A stretch of 64,000 nucleotides of DNA, taken from contig JASGHK010000008.1 of NCBI GenBank assembly GCA_049841135.1, positions 1,488,001 to 1,552,000 on the forward strand, in the 5' to 3' direction. Made by a program: the position numbers and the translations under genes. Positions 56,972 through 64,000 of the stretch are shown here, in pieces (position 1 is the first letter of the stretch; each line of letters begins with the position of its first letter). Below the pieces are notes generated by a model. The model was not told the origin of the DNA. It made no database searches and was given only the letters and a program-made list of their open reading frames with translations. This stretch comes from JACRCT01 sp049841135. GTDB taxonomy: Bacteria > Myxococcota > Myxococcia > Myxococcales > UBA5297.

Positions 56972-58484
56972 CTACTTGCAGCACCCCGGCGGGATGACCC
57001 CGTAGTCGCACTCGCAGCAGACGTTCTCGCAAGGATCGCCCGCATCCGGAGCCGGATTGCAGCAGCTGCCCGGATCCGGGAGGACGCCGTAGTCGACACA
57101 GATGCACGGCTCCGCCGCGTCAGGCCCTGGCGTCGCGGCGTCGGGCTTGGCGTAGCACTCCGGCGGAAGCACGCCGTAGTCGCAGAGCGGGCACGGCGGC
57201 TCGCAGGGGTCGACGCCGGCATCCGCCCCCGGAGTGGCCGCGGCGTCCCTTGCCGGTTCACGAGCCGCGTCCGACTTCGCCGCGGCGTCCGGCTCGTCGC
57301 CCGGCCCGGCCGCCGTAAAGCAGCCGCCCAGGCAGGCACTGACGCCCAGTCCCACCGCCGCAGCGGCCGCGTTCCGACGGACCTCCCGCGCGAGCTGGAC
57401 GACCGGCGAGGCCTCGCGCGCCACGCGGTAGTAGCAGTACGGGTCCTCGCTGACCGCTCCGGTGAACGCGGCCGCGACGCACTTCGCGCCGCCGCGGCAG
57501 AGCTGAGCGTGGCGGCAGCTTCGGCAGGCGCCGGTCAGATCCTCCACGCGCTGCTCGCGGTTGAAGGCGAAGGCGCCCGCGCCAAACCGAATCTCCGCCA
57601 GGCGCTTCTCGGCCAGGCAGCCCTCGCGGAACGGGTCGCTGCCGTCCTCGGCATCCATCTTGGCCTGCAGCGACAGGCAGCCCTTCACGCCTCCGTCGCT
57701 CTCGATGCCGATGGCGAAGCGCCCGGCCTGGCAGCCGCTCCAGGTGTCGCGCATGCGCCCCCACGTCGTGCGCCGCAGCGTCTTCTCGTGCGGCCCGTAG
57801 TAGCCGACCGAGTCGCCCACGTCGACCTGGATGGTCGAGCCCTGCTTGATGCGCGCGATGCGCGGCAGCACCGTCAAGAGGTCTTCGGGCTCGAGCAGCC
57901 GCTCGCGGTTCTCGCACAACCGGCCCATGGGTTTGCCCAGCTGGACGCGCCAGGCCGCGGCGCCGAGCTCCACGGCCACCTGGTGCGTCTCCTCCAGCAG
58001 CCCCGCGGTCGTCCGGTCGAGGTGGGTGAGCGCGGCGGTGGGCACGCCGGCCTCGTGCAGGAGCCGCAGGCCTCGCGCGGCGCGCTGGAACGTGCCCGGG
58101 CCCCGGATGGCGTCGTGGTTGCGCTCGGGTCCGTCGAGCGAGACGCCGACGTTGGCCAGCCCCGAGTCCGCGATCCGCCGCGCGAGCTCCGGGGTGATCG
58201 TCGTGCCGTTGGTGACCATGTTGACGGTGACCCCGCGGCGCACCGCCGCCGCCGCGATGGCCTCCCAGTCCTCGCGCAGCGTCGGCTCGCCGCCGGAGAG
58301 CGTGATGAGCCGGCAGTCGAGAATCGGCGAGCTGCTCGACGACGTCCAGGCAGCGGGCCGTGTCCAGCTCCCGACTTCGGGCCTTCCCCGCGTGAGAGCC
58401 GCAGTGCGCACAGCGCAGGTTGCAGGCGAGGGTGAGCTCCCAGACGCAGATGTGGGGGCGGAAGGCGATGGCGGAGGGTTCCAT
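56972..58484 (-). CDS. Radical SAM/SPASM enzyme fused to Cys-rich YGV(L/I)P-repeat tail
   Basis: About 503 residues. The radical SAM domain has the iron-sulfur motif C21-N-L-R-C25-A-H-C28, GGEPTLRED and NMVTNGTTI. A SPASM domain (GCQAGRFAIGIESDGG, GCLSLQ, EGCLAEKRL, CRSCRHAQLCRGGAKC) carries extra clusters, as in peptide- and protein-modifying maturases. From about residue 395 comes a tail that looks like a separate lipoprotein: RRNAAAAAVGLGVSACLGGC resembles a signal with lipobox, then an Asp/Ala linker, then three repeats DYGVLPPEC, DYGVLPDPGSC and DYGVIPPGC in a stretch with more than a dozen Cys. GGGAG precedes the ATG at 58484. An extra base in GAATC (58321-58325) breaks the frame; GATC restores it. 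Fusion of enzyme and substrate-like tail is unusual. Confidence 0.8.
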
Positions 58485-58645
58485 GGGGGCTCCCGGGGCA
58501 TGGAGTGGCGCCTCGATGGCTGCAAGCAGCGAGCCTGGCGCAACCTCGCGGAACGACACTCGGTCCGCACCCAAGGCTACAGGTTTTCGACGAGCGAGCC
58601 GCGAATAGCTGAGGAATGATGCAGAGGTCGAATGGGAGGTACCCG

Positions 58646-59509
58646 ATGGTCTCGGTGCGAAAGCTCGCCGATCTCCAGCTCTCGGCCGCCAGCGGCTTGG
58701 TGAGGATGGGCGGCCGCTTGCTGGTGGTGGCCGACGACGAGCTCTTCCTCGATGCCTATGGCGCGGACGGAGAGCGCCAGGCCCGCCTCCCGCTGCACGG
58801 CCGCTCGGCGCTCCCCGAGGAGCACCATGAGCGCAAGCGGCTCAAGCCCGACCTCGAGGCGCTGGTGGCGCTTCCCGGCCGGCGCATCCTGGCGATGGGC
58901 TCCGGGTCCGCGCCGCAGCGCCGCACGGCGTTTCTCTTCGCCGCGCCTTCGGACGGTGCGCTCCCGGAGTTCCAGCACGTCGTCGACCTTGCTCCACTCT
59001 ACGACCACCTCTCCCGGACCTTCCCCGAGCTGAACCTCGAGGGCGCCGCGGCGGCGGGCGGGCGGCTGCGCCTGCTGCAGCGCGGGAACGGGGCCCAGGC
59101 ACAGAACGCGGTGATCGACCTCGCGCTGGACCGGACGCTCGAGGCCCTCGCAACCGGCGCCCCCTTCACCGCCCAGCTCCTGCTCGACGTGCGGCCCGTG
59201 GAGCTCCCGCGCCTGGGCAAGGTCCGCCTGGGCTTCACCGACGCTTCGCCCGTCGCCGAGGACGACCCGCGGGTGGTCTTCGTCTGCGCCGCCGAGGACA
59301 CCGACGACCCGTACCTGGACGGAGCTTGCGCTGGGTCCGCCATTGGCGTGCTCGACCCTCTGGCGCGGGTCGAGTGGCTCGAGCCTCTGGAGGGCAAGCA
59401 CAAGGTCGAGGGCGTGACCGTCGAGCCGGGAGCGCAGCGTGCGCTCCTCGTCGCCGATCCAGACGACCGCTCGCAGCGTGCGCCGCTGCTGGAGTGCTCG
59501 CTGGAGTAG
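58646..59509 (+). CDS. Beta-propeller-like protein (DUF6929-like)
   Basis: 287 residues without a signal peptide or membrane helix. Repeated strand motifs (GRLLVVADDELFLDAYG, LVALPGRRILAMGSGS, FVCAAEDTDDPYLDG, KVEGVTVEPGAQRALLVAD) suggest a propeller fold. No catalytic motif was recognised, so the role is unknown. The ATG at 58646 follows GGGAGG at good spacing; the in-frame ATG at 58616 would add ten residues. It is divergent from the radical SAM gene. Confidence 0.6.
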   Translation: MVSVRKLADLQLSAASGLVRMGGRLLVVADDELFLDAYGADGERQARLPLHGRSALPEEHHERKRLKPDLEALVALPGRRILAMGSGSAPQRRTAFLFAAPSDGALPEFQHVVDLAPLYDHLSRTFPELNLEGAAAAGGRLRLLQRGNGAQAQNAVIDLALDRTLEALATGAPFTAQLLLDVRPVELPRLGKVRLGFTDASPVAEDDPRVVFVCAAEDTDDPYLDGACAGSAIGVLDPLARVEWLEPLEGKHKVEGVTVEPGAQRALLVADPDDRSQRAPLLECSLE

Positions 59510-59589
59510 GAAGGCGCAGCGCCACGGCAGGACGTGCCTGTGCTCAGCCGCGAGGCGTCGGGCTCCTTAGCTTGGAGCCAGACACCCCC

Positions 59590-59955
59590 ATGAGCCTCGA
59601 GCGTCGCCAGCCGCAGCAGATGGAAGACGAGCTGCCCATGGGCAAGCTCCTGAAGGTCGCCGTCGCCTCCCTCCTCATCGGCGCGCTCGGGGTCGTCGGG
59701 GCGTGGGGCGAATGGCGCTCCATGCTGCACGCCAGCCAGCCGGGCGGGCCCCCGGCGCTCCCTCAGACTCTCGGCGCGCCCGAGCAGGGCCTGGTGTTCC
59801 AGCGCACCTTCGACCAGCTCCGCACCGCCGAGGATCTTGCCCAGCGCGAGCGCCGGCAGCTCGACTCCTTCGGCTGGGCCGACCGTTCGCGGGGCGTCGT
59901 CCACGTGCCCATCGACGTCGCCATCGACGAGCTTGTGCGGAGGAACCGCCGGTGA
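59590..59955 (+). CDS. Small membrane protein heading the caa3 oxidase operon
   Basis: 121 residues. One membrane helix (LLKVAVASLLIGALGVVGAW, about 19-38) follows a short charged N-terminus, with a soluble C-terminal domain ending VAIDELVRRNRR. No named family was recognised. It is coupled to the SCO gene by a GTGA overlap and is co-oriented with coxBAC, so it likely helps assemble the oxidase. The C-terminal sequence VPIDVAIDELV resembles small proteins found beside SCO genes in other caa3 clusters. Confidence 0.7.
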   Translation: MSLERRQPQQMEDELPMGKLLKVAVASLLIGALGVVGAWGEWRSMLHASQPGGPPALPQTLGAPEQGLVFQRTFDQLRTAEDLAQRERRQLDSFGWADRSRGVVHVPIDVAIDELVRRNRR

Positions 59956-60806
59956 CCCGAGCGCTCGCGATGCTGGCCGCCATCGCCGCGGTCCTGGTCG
60001 TGGCGCGCCCCGCCTCGGCGCTGCCGATGGCCAACTCGCCCCCCAACGTGCCGGTGCCCTCCTCGGCGCCGCCCAGGATCCTCGAGGGCGTCGGGATCAC
60101 CGAGCGGCTGGGAGAGCGCGTGCCCGAGGACGCCGTGCTCACGGCTCCGGATGGCCGGACGGCGCGGCTGGGCGAGCTGCTCCACCGCGGCAAGCCTGTG
60201 GTCCTCACGCTCGTCTACTACGACTGCCCGATGCTCTGCGGCCTGCTGCTGGGCGGGCTCACCGACGCTCTGCGCCAGAGCGGGCTCGCGCTCGGCCAGG
60301 ACTACGAAGCCATGACGCTCAGCTTCAACTCCCACGAGACGCCGGCCGTCGCGGGCCTCAAGCAGGCCCGCTACCTCCAGGCCGTGGGAGCCCCGGCGAG
60401 CGCGCGCGACTGGCCGTTCTTCGTCGCCGACGAAGCGTCGATCCACGCCGTCGCCGACGCGGTGGGCTTCCGCTACGCCTGGGACTCGGGCTCGCGGACC
60501 TATGCCCATGCGGCGGCGGTCATCGTGCTGACGCCGGACGGGCGCATCTCGCGCTACCTGCACGGCATCCGCTTCGAGCCGCGCGACCTGCGCCTCGCCC
60601 TGCTCGAAGCCGGCGGCGGCCGGGTGGGCACGACGCTGCAGCGCGCGGCCCTCATCTGCTTCCGCTGGAACCCGGCGGCGCGGCGCTACGCGTTCTTCGT
60701 GAGCACCTGGCTGCGCACCGGCGGCGCCCTGGTCTTCGTGGGCCTGTGCGCCCTCATCGTCAACCTCCTGCGAAGGGAGCGCCGCGCGGCGAAGGCGGCG
60801 GGATGA
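59952..60806 (+). CDS. SCO1/SenC-type copper chaperone
   Basis: 284 residues. A signal peptide is followed by a thioredoxin-like SCO domain with the copper-binding CxxxC motif in YYDCPMLCG, and a later His in RTYAHAAAV. A C-terminal membrane helix (GALVFVGLCALIVNLL) anchors it in the inner membrane. It delivers copper to the CuA site of subunit II, encoded next. The GTG start overlaps the upstream stop, and its own stop overlaps coxB. Confidence 0.92.
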   Translation: MTRALAMLAAIAAVLVVARPASALPMANSPPNVPVPSSAPPRILEGVGITERLGERVPEDAVLTAPDGRTARLGELLHRGKPVVLTLVYYDCPMLCGLLLGGLTDALRQSGLALGQDYEAMTLSFNSHETPAVAGLKQARYLQAVGAPASARDWPFFVADEASIHAVADAVGFRYAWDSGSRTYAHAAAVIVLTPDGRISRYLHGIRFEPRDLRLALLEAGGGRVGTTLQRAALICFRWNPAARRYAFFVSTWLRTGGALVFVGLCALIVNLLRRERRAAKAAG

Positions 60807-61960
60807 TCAACGAGCTGCTGCGCCGCCTGCTCTTCCTGCCGGACCAAGCCTCGACCGCCTCGCTCCGGGTCGACCACCTCCACTACTTCGTCATCCTCGT
60901 CACCTTCGCCGCCTCCTTCTTCATCTTCTTCGCCAGCCTCTACTGGCTCGTCCGCTGGCGGCGGCGGCCGGGCCAGACGCTCACCCCGCGCTTCGAGCCG
61001 CCGCGGTGGGCGAAGCTCTTCATCATCGGCGGCCCGCTCTCGCTCTTCCTGCTCTGGTTCGGCCTGGGCTTCCGCGACTACGTGTGGATGCGCAGCCCTC
61101 CGGCCGGGGCGATGGACGTCTACGTCACCGGCAAGCAGTGGATGTGGAAGTTCTCGTACCCCGACGGCCCCAGCGCCATCGAGACGCTCACCGTCCCGCT
61201 GGGGCGGCCCGTGCGCCTGCTGCTCACCTCGCGCGACGTCATCCACTCCTTCTTCGTCCCCGCCTTCCGCATCAAGCAGGACGCGCTGCCGGGCCGGTTC
61301 ACCGACGCCTGGTTCGAAGCGCGCCAGACCGGCCGCTTCCAGGTGCTGTGCGCCGAGTTCTGCGGCTCGGGCCACTCGCTGATGCGCGCCGAGGTCGTGG
61401 TGCTGCCCGCGGCGGAGTACGACGCCTGGCTCGCCGCGCAGCGCCGCGGCCTCGCCTCGAAGCAGGACTCCGGCGCAACTCCCGCGCGGACCGCTTCGAT
61501 CGTCGAGCAGGGCCGGCTCGCCGCCGAGCGCCACGAGTGCCTCAAGTGCCACACCGTCGACGGCACCGCCCACATCGGCCCGACCTGGCAGGACCTGTAC
61601 CGCAAGACCGAGAGGATCGCCGACGGCAGCGAGGTCCTCGCCGACGAGGGCTACCTGACCGAGTCGATGATGGACCCGCTGGCCAAGGTGGTCGCCGGCT
61701 ACGACGCCGTGATGCCTACCTACCAGGGCCAGCTGACTGCCCCCGAGGCGGCGGCGATCGTCGAGTACATCAAGTCGCTGAAGACGGCCCGGCTGCGTCC
61801 CGAGCCTTCACCGCCCCCGGTCTTCCTGCCCCGCCCCGGCTCGGCCGCGGCCTCGCCCAACACCGGGCCTACGCAGTCCCCCCTACCCGCCGCAGCGCAG
61901 CCCTCCCCCCGCCCTCTCCCAGCAGCGGGATGGGGGAGCTCGCCGGGAGACGGCCGATGA
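60803..61960 (+). CDS. coxB: caa3-type cytochrome c oxidase subunit II with fused cytochrome c
   Basis: 385 residues. Two N-terminal membrane helices are followed by the CuA domain (GKQWMWKFSYPDG, VIHSFFVPAFRIKQD, and the CuA ligands in CAEFCGSGHSLM) and a class I cytochrome c domain with CLKCH and a distal Met in DAVMPTYQG, the mark of caa3 oxidases. The last 45 or so residues (Pro/Ser-rich, ending GDGR) are low-complexity and encoded partly by a 50-bp repeat that recurs in coxA. It overlaps SCO and coxA by four bases each. Confidence 0.95.
   Translation: MINELLRRLLFLPDQASTASLRVDHLHYFVILVTFAASFFIFFASLYWLVRWRRRPGQTLTPRFEPPRWAKLFIIGGPLSLFLLWFGLGFRDYVWMRSPPAGAMDVYVTGKQWMWKFSYPDGPSAIETLTVPLGRPVRLLLTSRDVIHSFFVPAFRIKQDALPGRFTDAWFEARQTGRFQVLCAEFCGSGHSLMRAEVVVLPAAEYDAWLAAQRRGLASKQDSGATPARTASIVEQGRLAAERHECLKCHTVDGTAHIGPTWQDLYRKTERIADGSEVLADEGYLTESMMDPLAKVVAGYDAVMPTYQGQLTAPEAAAIVEYIKSLKTARLRPEPSPPPVFLPRPGSAAASPNTGPTQSPLPAAAQPSPRPLPAAGWGSSPGDGR
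61901..61950. repeat. 50-bp repeat, copy A, inside coxB 3' end
   Basis: Begins CCCTCCCCCCGCCCTCTCCC and ends GCCGGGAGA. A related 50-bp copy starts 75 bp later at 61976. Both contain GGGGGAGCTCGC. It is translated as the low-complexity C-terminus of subunit II. Confidence 0.65.
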
Positions 61961-63639
61961 GCGCGACCGGTGCAACCCTCCCCCCAACCCCCTCCCAAGC
62001 GCGGGAGGGGGAGCTCGCTGGGAGATCCCTGCGCGAGCCCCATTACTTGAACGCCGAGCGCGGCGTCCGCTCTTGGCTCCTCACGCGCGACCACAAGCGG
62101 ATCGGCGTCATGTTCCTGGTGCTGACCTCGCTCGCCTTCCTCGTCGGTGGGATCTTCGCGCTGCTGCTGCGCATCAAGCTGTTCTGGCCCGGCGCGGCGA
62201 TGATGGACCCCATCACCTACAACCGGCTCTTCACGCTGCACGGGGTGGTGATGGTCTGGCTCTTCATGATCCCCGCCATCCCCTCGGCCTTCGGCAACTT
62301 CCTCGTGCCGCTGATGATCGGCGCGCGCGACGTCGCCTTCCCGCGCCTCAACCTGCTCTCGGTCTACCTGTACGCGGCGGGAGCAGCCATCGCGCTGTGG
62401 GGCATGGTCCACGGCGGCGCGGACACCGGCTGGACCTTCTACACGCCCTACTCCACCACCTCGCCCACCCAGGTCGTCCCCGTCCTCCTGGGCGTCTTCG
62501 TCATCGGCTTCTCCACCATCCTCACCGGGCTCAACTTCATCGTCACCGTCCACACCCTGCGCGCACCGGGGATGACCTGGCTGCGCCTGCCGCTCTTCGT
62601 CTGGTCCATCTACGGGACCTCGATCATCCAGGTGCTGGCGACGCCGGTGCTGGGGCTGGTGCTGCTGCTGGTCGCGGTGGAGCACGCCTTCGGCTTCGGC
62701 CTGTTCGACCCGGCGATGGGCGGGGACCCGGTGCTCTTCCAGCACCTGTTCTGGTTCTACTCGCACCCGGCGGTCTACATCATGGTGCTGCCGGCGATGG
62801 CGGTGATGAGCGAGGTGGTCTGCGCCTACGCCCACAAGAACCCGTTCAACTACAAGGCCATCGCCTACAGCTCGCTGGGCATCGCCTTCGTCGGCTTCTT
62901 CACCTGGGGCCACCACATGTTCGTGTCGGGGCAGTCGACCTTCGACTCGGGCGTGTTCGGCGTGCTGTCGATGCTGGTGGGCATCTTCACCGCCATCAAG
63001 GTCTTCAACTGGGTGGGCACGCTCTACAAGGGCTCCATCGACTTCCGGGCGCCGTACATCTACGTGCTGGGCTTCCTGTTCTTCCTGGTCTTCGGCGGCA
63101 TGACCGGCGTCGCGGTGGCGACCGTCTCGCTGGACGTGCACTGGACCGACACCTACTTCATCGTGGCGCACTTCCACTTCATCATGGTGGGGGTCACCAT
63201 CATGGCGTTCCTGATGGGGCTCCACTACTGGTTCCCCAAGCTCTTCGGGCGGCTCTACCCGGAGAGGCCGGCGATGGTCGCCGCGGTGGTCATCACCTTC
63301 GGGTTCATCGCCACGTTCCTGCCGCAGTTCCTCCTGGGCAACGCGGGGATGCCGCGGCGCTACTACAGCTACCCGGAGCGCTACCACGTGCTGCACGTCG
63401 CCTCGAGCCTGGGCGCGACGCTGCTCTTCTTCGGGCTCGCGCTGGTGCTGGCCTACCTGCTCGTCGCGCTCGTCAAGGGAGAGCGGTCGCCGCAGAACCC
63501 GTGGGGCTCGAAGGGCCACGAGTGGCTCTCGGCCACGCCGCCGACCAAGCACAACTTCGAGACGCCGCCGGTCTTCACCGGCCCGCCGCACGACTACTCG
63601 ACCGGCTTCGTCCCGCTGGCGCCGGAGGAGAAGCCGTGA
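61957..63639 (+). CDS. coxA: caa3-type cytochrome c oxidase subunit I
   Basis: 560 residues with twelve membrane helices. Heme and copper ligands are present: LHGVVMVW, the histidine in FYSHPAVYIMVLP, GHHMFVSG and HFHFIMVG. The YSHPAVY motif (Tyr-Ser, no Glu) marks a type A2 heme-copper oxidase, as in caa3 enzymes. Residues about 8-25 (PPTPSQAREGELAGRS) come from the 50-bp repeat, so the family-conserved part starts near residue 30. It reduces oxygen and pumps protons. It is coupled to coxB by ATGA and to coxC by GTGA. Confidence 0.97.
   Translation: MSATGATLPPTPSQAREGELAGRSLREPHYLNAERGVRSWLLTRDHKRIGVMFLVLTSLAFLVGGIFALLLRIKLFWPGAAMMDPITYNRLFTLHGVVMVWLFMIPAIPSAFGNFLVPLMIGARDVAFPRLNLLSVYLYAAGAAIALWGMVHGGADTGWTFYTPYSTTSPTQVVPVLLGVFVIGFSTILTGLNFIVTVHTLRAPGMTWLRLPLFVWSIYGTSIIQVLATPVLGLVLLLVAVEHAFGFGLFDPAMGGDPVLFQHLFWFYSHPAVYIMVLPAMAVMSEVVCAYAHKNPFNYKAIAYSSLGIAFVGFFTWGHHMFVSGQSTFDSGVFGVLSMLVGIFTAIKVFNWVGTLYKGSIDFRAPYIYVLGFLFFLVFGGMTGVAVATVSLDVHWTDTYFIVAHFHFIMVGVTIMAFLMGLHYWFPKLFGRLYPERPAMVAAVVITFGFIATFLPQFLLGNAGMPRRYYSYPERYHVLHVASSLGATLLFFGLALVLAYLLVALVKGERSPQNPWGSKGHEWLSATPPTKHNFETPPVFTGPPHDYSTGFVPLAPEEKP
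61976..62025. repeat. 50-bp repeat, copy B, inside coxA 5' end
   Basis: Begins CCCTCCCCCCAACCCCCTCC and ends GCTGGGAGA. It contains CTCCC-aagcgc-GGGAG, a small hairpin. It is about 80% alike to copy A by eye and translated as the PTPSQAREGEL stretch of subunit I. Confidence 0.65.
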
Positions 63640-64000
63640 GCGGCCAGGCCGAGACCTCGGCTCGCCGCCTCGCCGAGCACTTCGAGTCGCCCGAGAAGCA
63701 GGCCCACGCGGCGCGGCTGGGGATGTGGATCTTCCTGGCGACCGAGGCGCTGCTCTTCGCCGGGCTCTTCGTCAGCTACGCCAACTACCGGGTGCAGTTT
63801 CCAAACGAGTTCGCCAAGGCGAGCGAGCACCTCAAGACGTGGATCGGCACGGCCAACACCTTCGTGCTGCTGACGAGCTCGCTCTTCGTCGCGCTCGCGG
63901 TGCACTTCGCGCGCGCCGGACGGGCGAGGCTCACCACGGCGATGCTGGTCGCCGGGCTCGCGCTCGGCGTGGCGTTCATGGGCCTCAAGGCGCTCGAGTA
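63636..64000 (+). CDS. coxC: Cytochrome c oxidase subunit III (3' end cut by window)
   Basis: The first 121 residues are visible. After a charged N-terminus (SARRLAEHFESPEKQ) comes RLGMWIFLATEALLFAGLFV, the subunit III signature, and further helices. The GTG start overlaps the coxA stop. It belongs to the caa3 operon and is truncated only by the window edge. Confidence 0.93.
   Translation, partial: MSGQAETSARRLAEHFESPEKQAHAARLGMWIFLATEALLFAGLFVSYANYRVQFPNEFAKASEHLKTWIGTANTFVLLTSSLFVALAVHFARAGRARLTTAMLVAGLALGVAFMGLKALE

Overview
The window is about 70% GC and looks like a chromosomal piece of a Myxococcota (delta-proteobacterial) genome. The signs are Asp/Ala/Pro-rich linkers behind lipoprotein signals, a MYXO-CTERM-like tail, an FHA-domain sigma-54 activator beside a Ser/Thr kinase, a large WD40 Ser/Thr kinase, MJ0042/GYF/TPR and DUF4388/J-domain/TPR proteins, and a caa3-type oxidase cluster. 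It runs off both ends: a membrane protein is cut at position 1 and cytochrome oxidase subunit III is cut at 64000. No tRNA, rRNA or CRISPR array was seen.

Layout. 1-9.9 kb: a PAP2/spermidine-synthase-like membrane fusion (-), a beta-propeller-like lipoprotein (-), a zinc-ribbon protein (+), a 194-bp inverted-repeat element, and an Ntn-hydrolase with a MYXO-CTERM-like tail (-). 7.9-14.4 kb: a TamA/TamB pair (+). 14.6-16.3 kb: a divergent alpha/beta hydrolase and WYL regulator flanking a palindromic operator. 16.4-19.2 kb: an outer-membrane barrel protein, a chalcone-isomerase-like protein and a DedA protein. 19.6-26 kb: a MarR regulator and a complete RND efflux operon, closed by a strong hairpin. 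26-32.9 kb (-): hybrid histidine kinase, YhbY, DUF4388/J/TPR protein, acyl-CoA mutase large subunit. 33-39.2 kb (+): MJ0042/GYF/TPR protein, a TFIIB-type zinc ribbon, gatC-gatA-(membrane ORF)-gatB and a small Cys protein. 39.2-42.7 kb (-): FHA sigma-54 activator followed by a Ser/Thr kinase. 42.9-50.9 kb (+): mtnA and a BMP-type nucleoside ABC transporter, with an ATPase plus TOPRIM-like gene pair lodged between the binding protein and the transporter. 50.98-53.46 kb: an insertion sequence with terminal repeats and target duplication, carrying an IS4-type transposase and a DruA (DUF4338) homologue. 53.7-58.5 kb (-): WD40 kinase and a radical SAM/SPASM enzyme fused to a Cys-rich tail with three YGV(L/I)P repeats. 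58.6-64 kb (+): a beta-propeller-like protein and a caa3 oxidase operon (small membrane protein, SCO, coxB, coxA, coxC).

The three most interesting items are the radical SAM enzyme fused to its own substrate-like Cys-rich tail, the insertion sequence carrying DruA, and the ATPase/TOPRIM-like pair inside a transporter operon. A separate point concerns sequence quality. About nineteen single-gene frameshifts interrupt otherwise intact conserved genes, and most of them fall in a GAGCT or GATCT context, which suggests base-calling error at a modified motif rather than real decay. Frameshifted genes are annotated as one feature spanning the frames, with the break noted.
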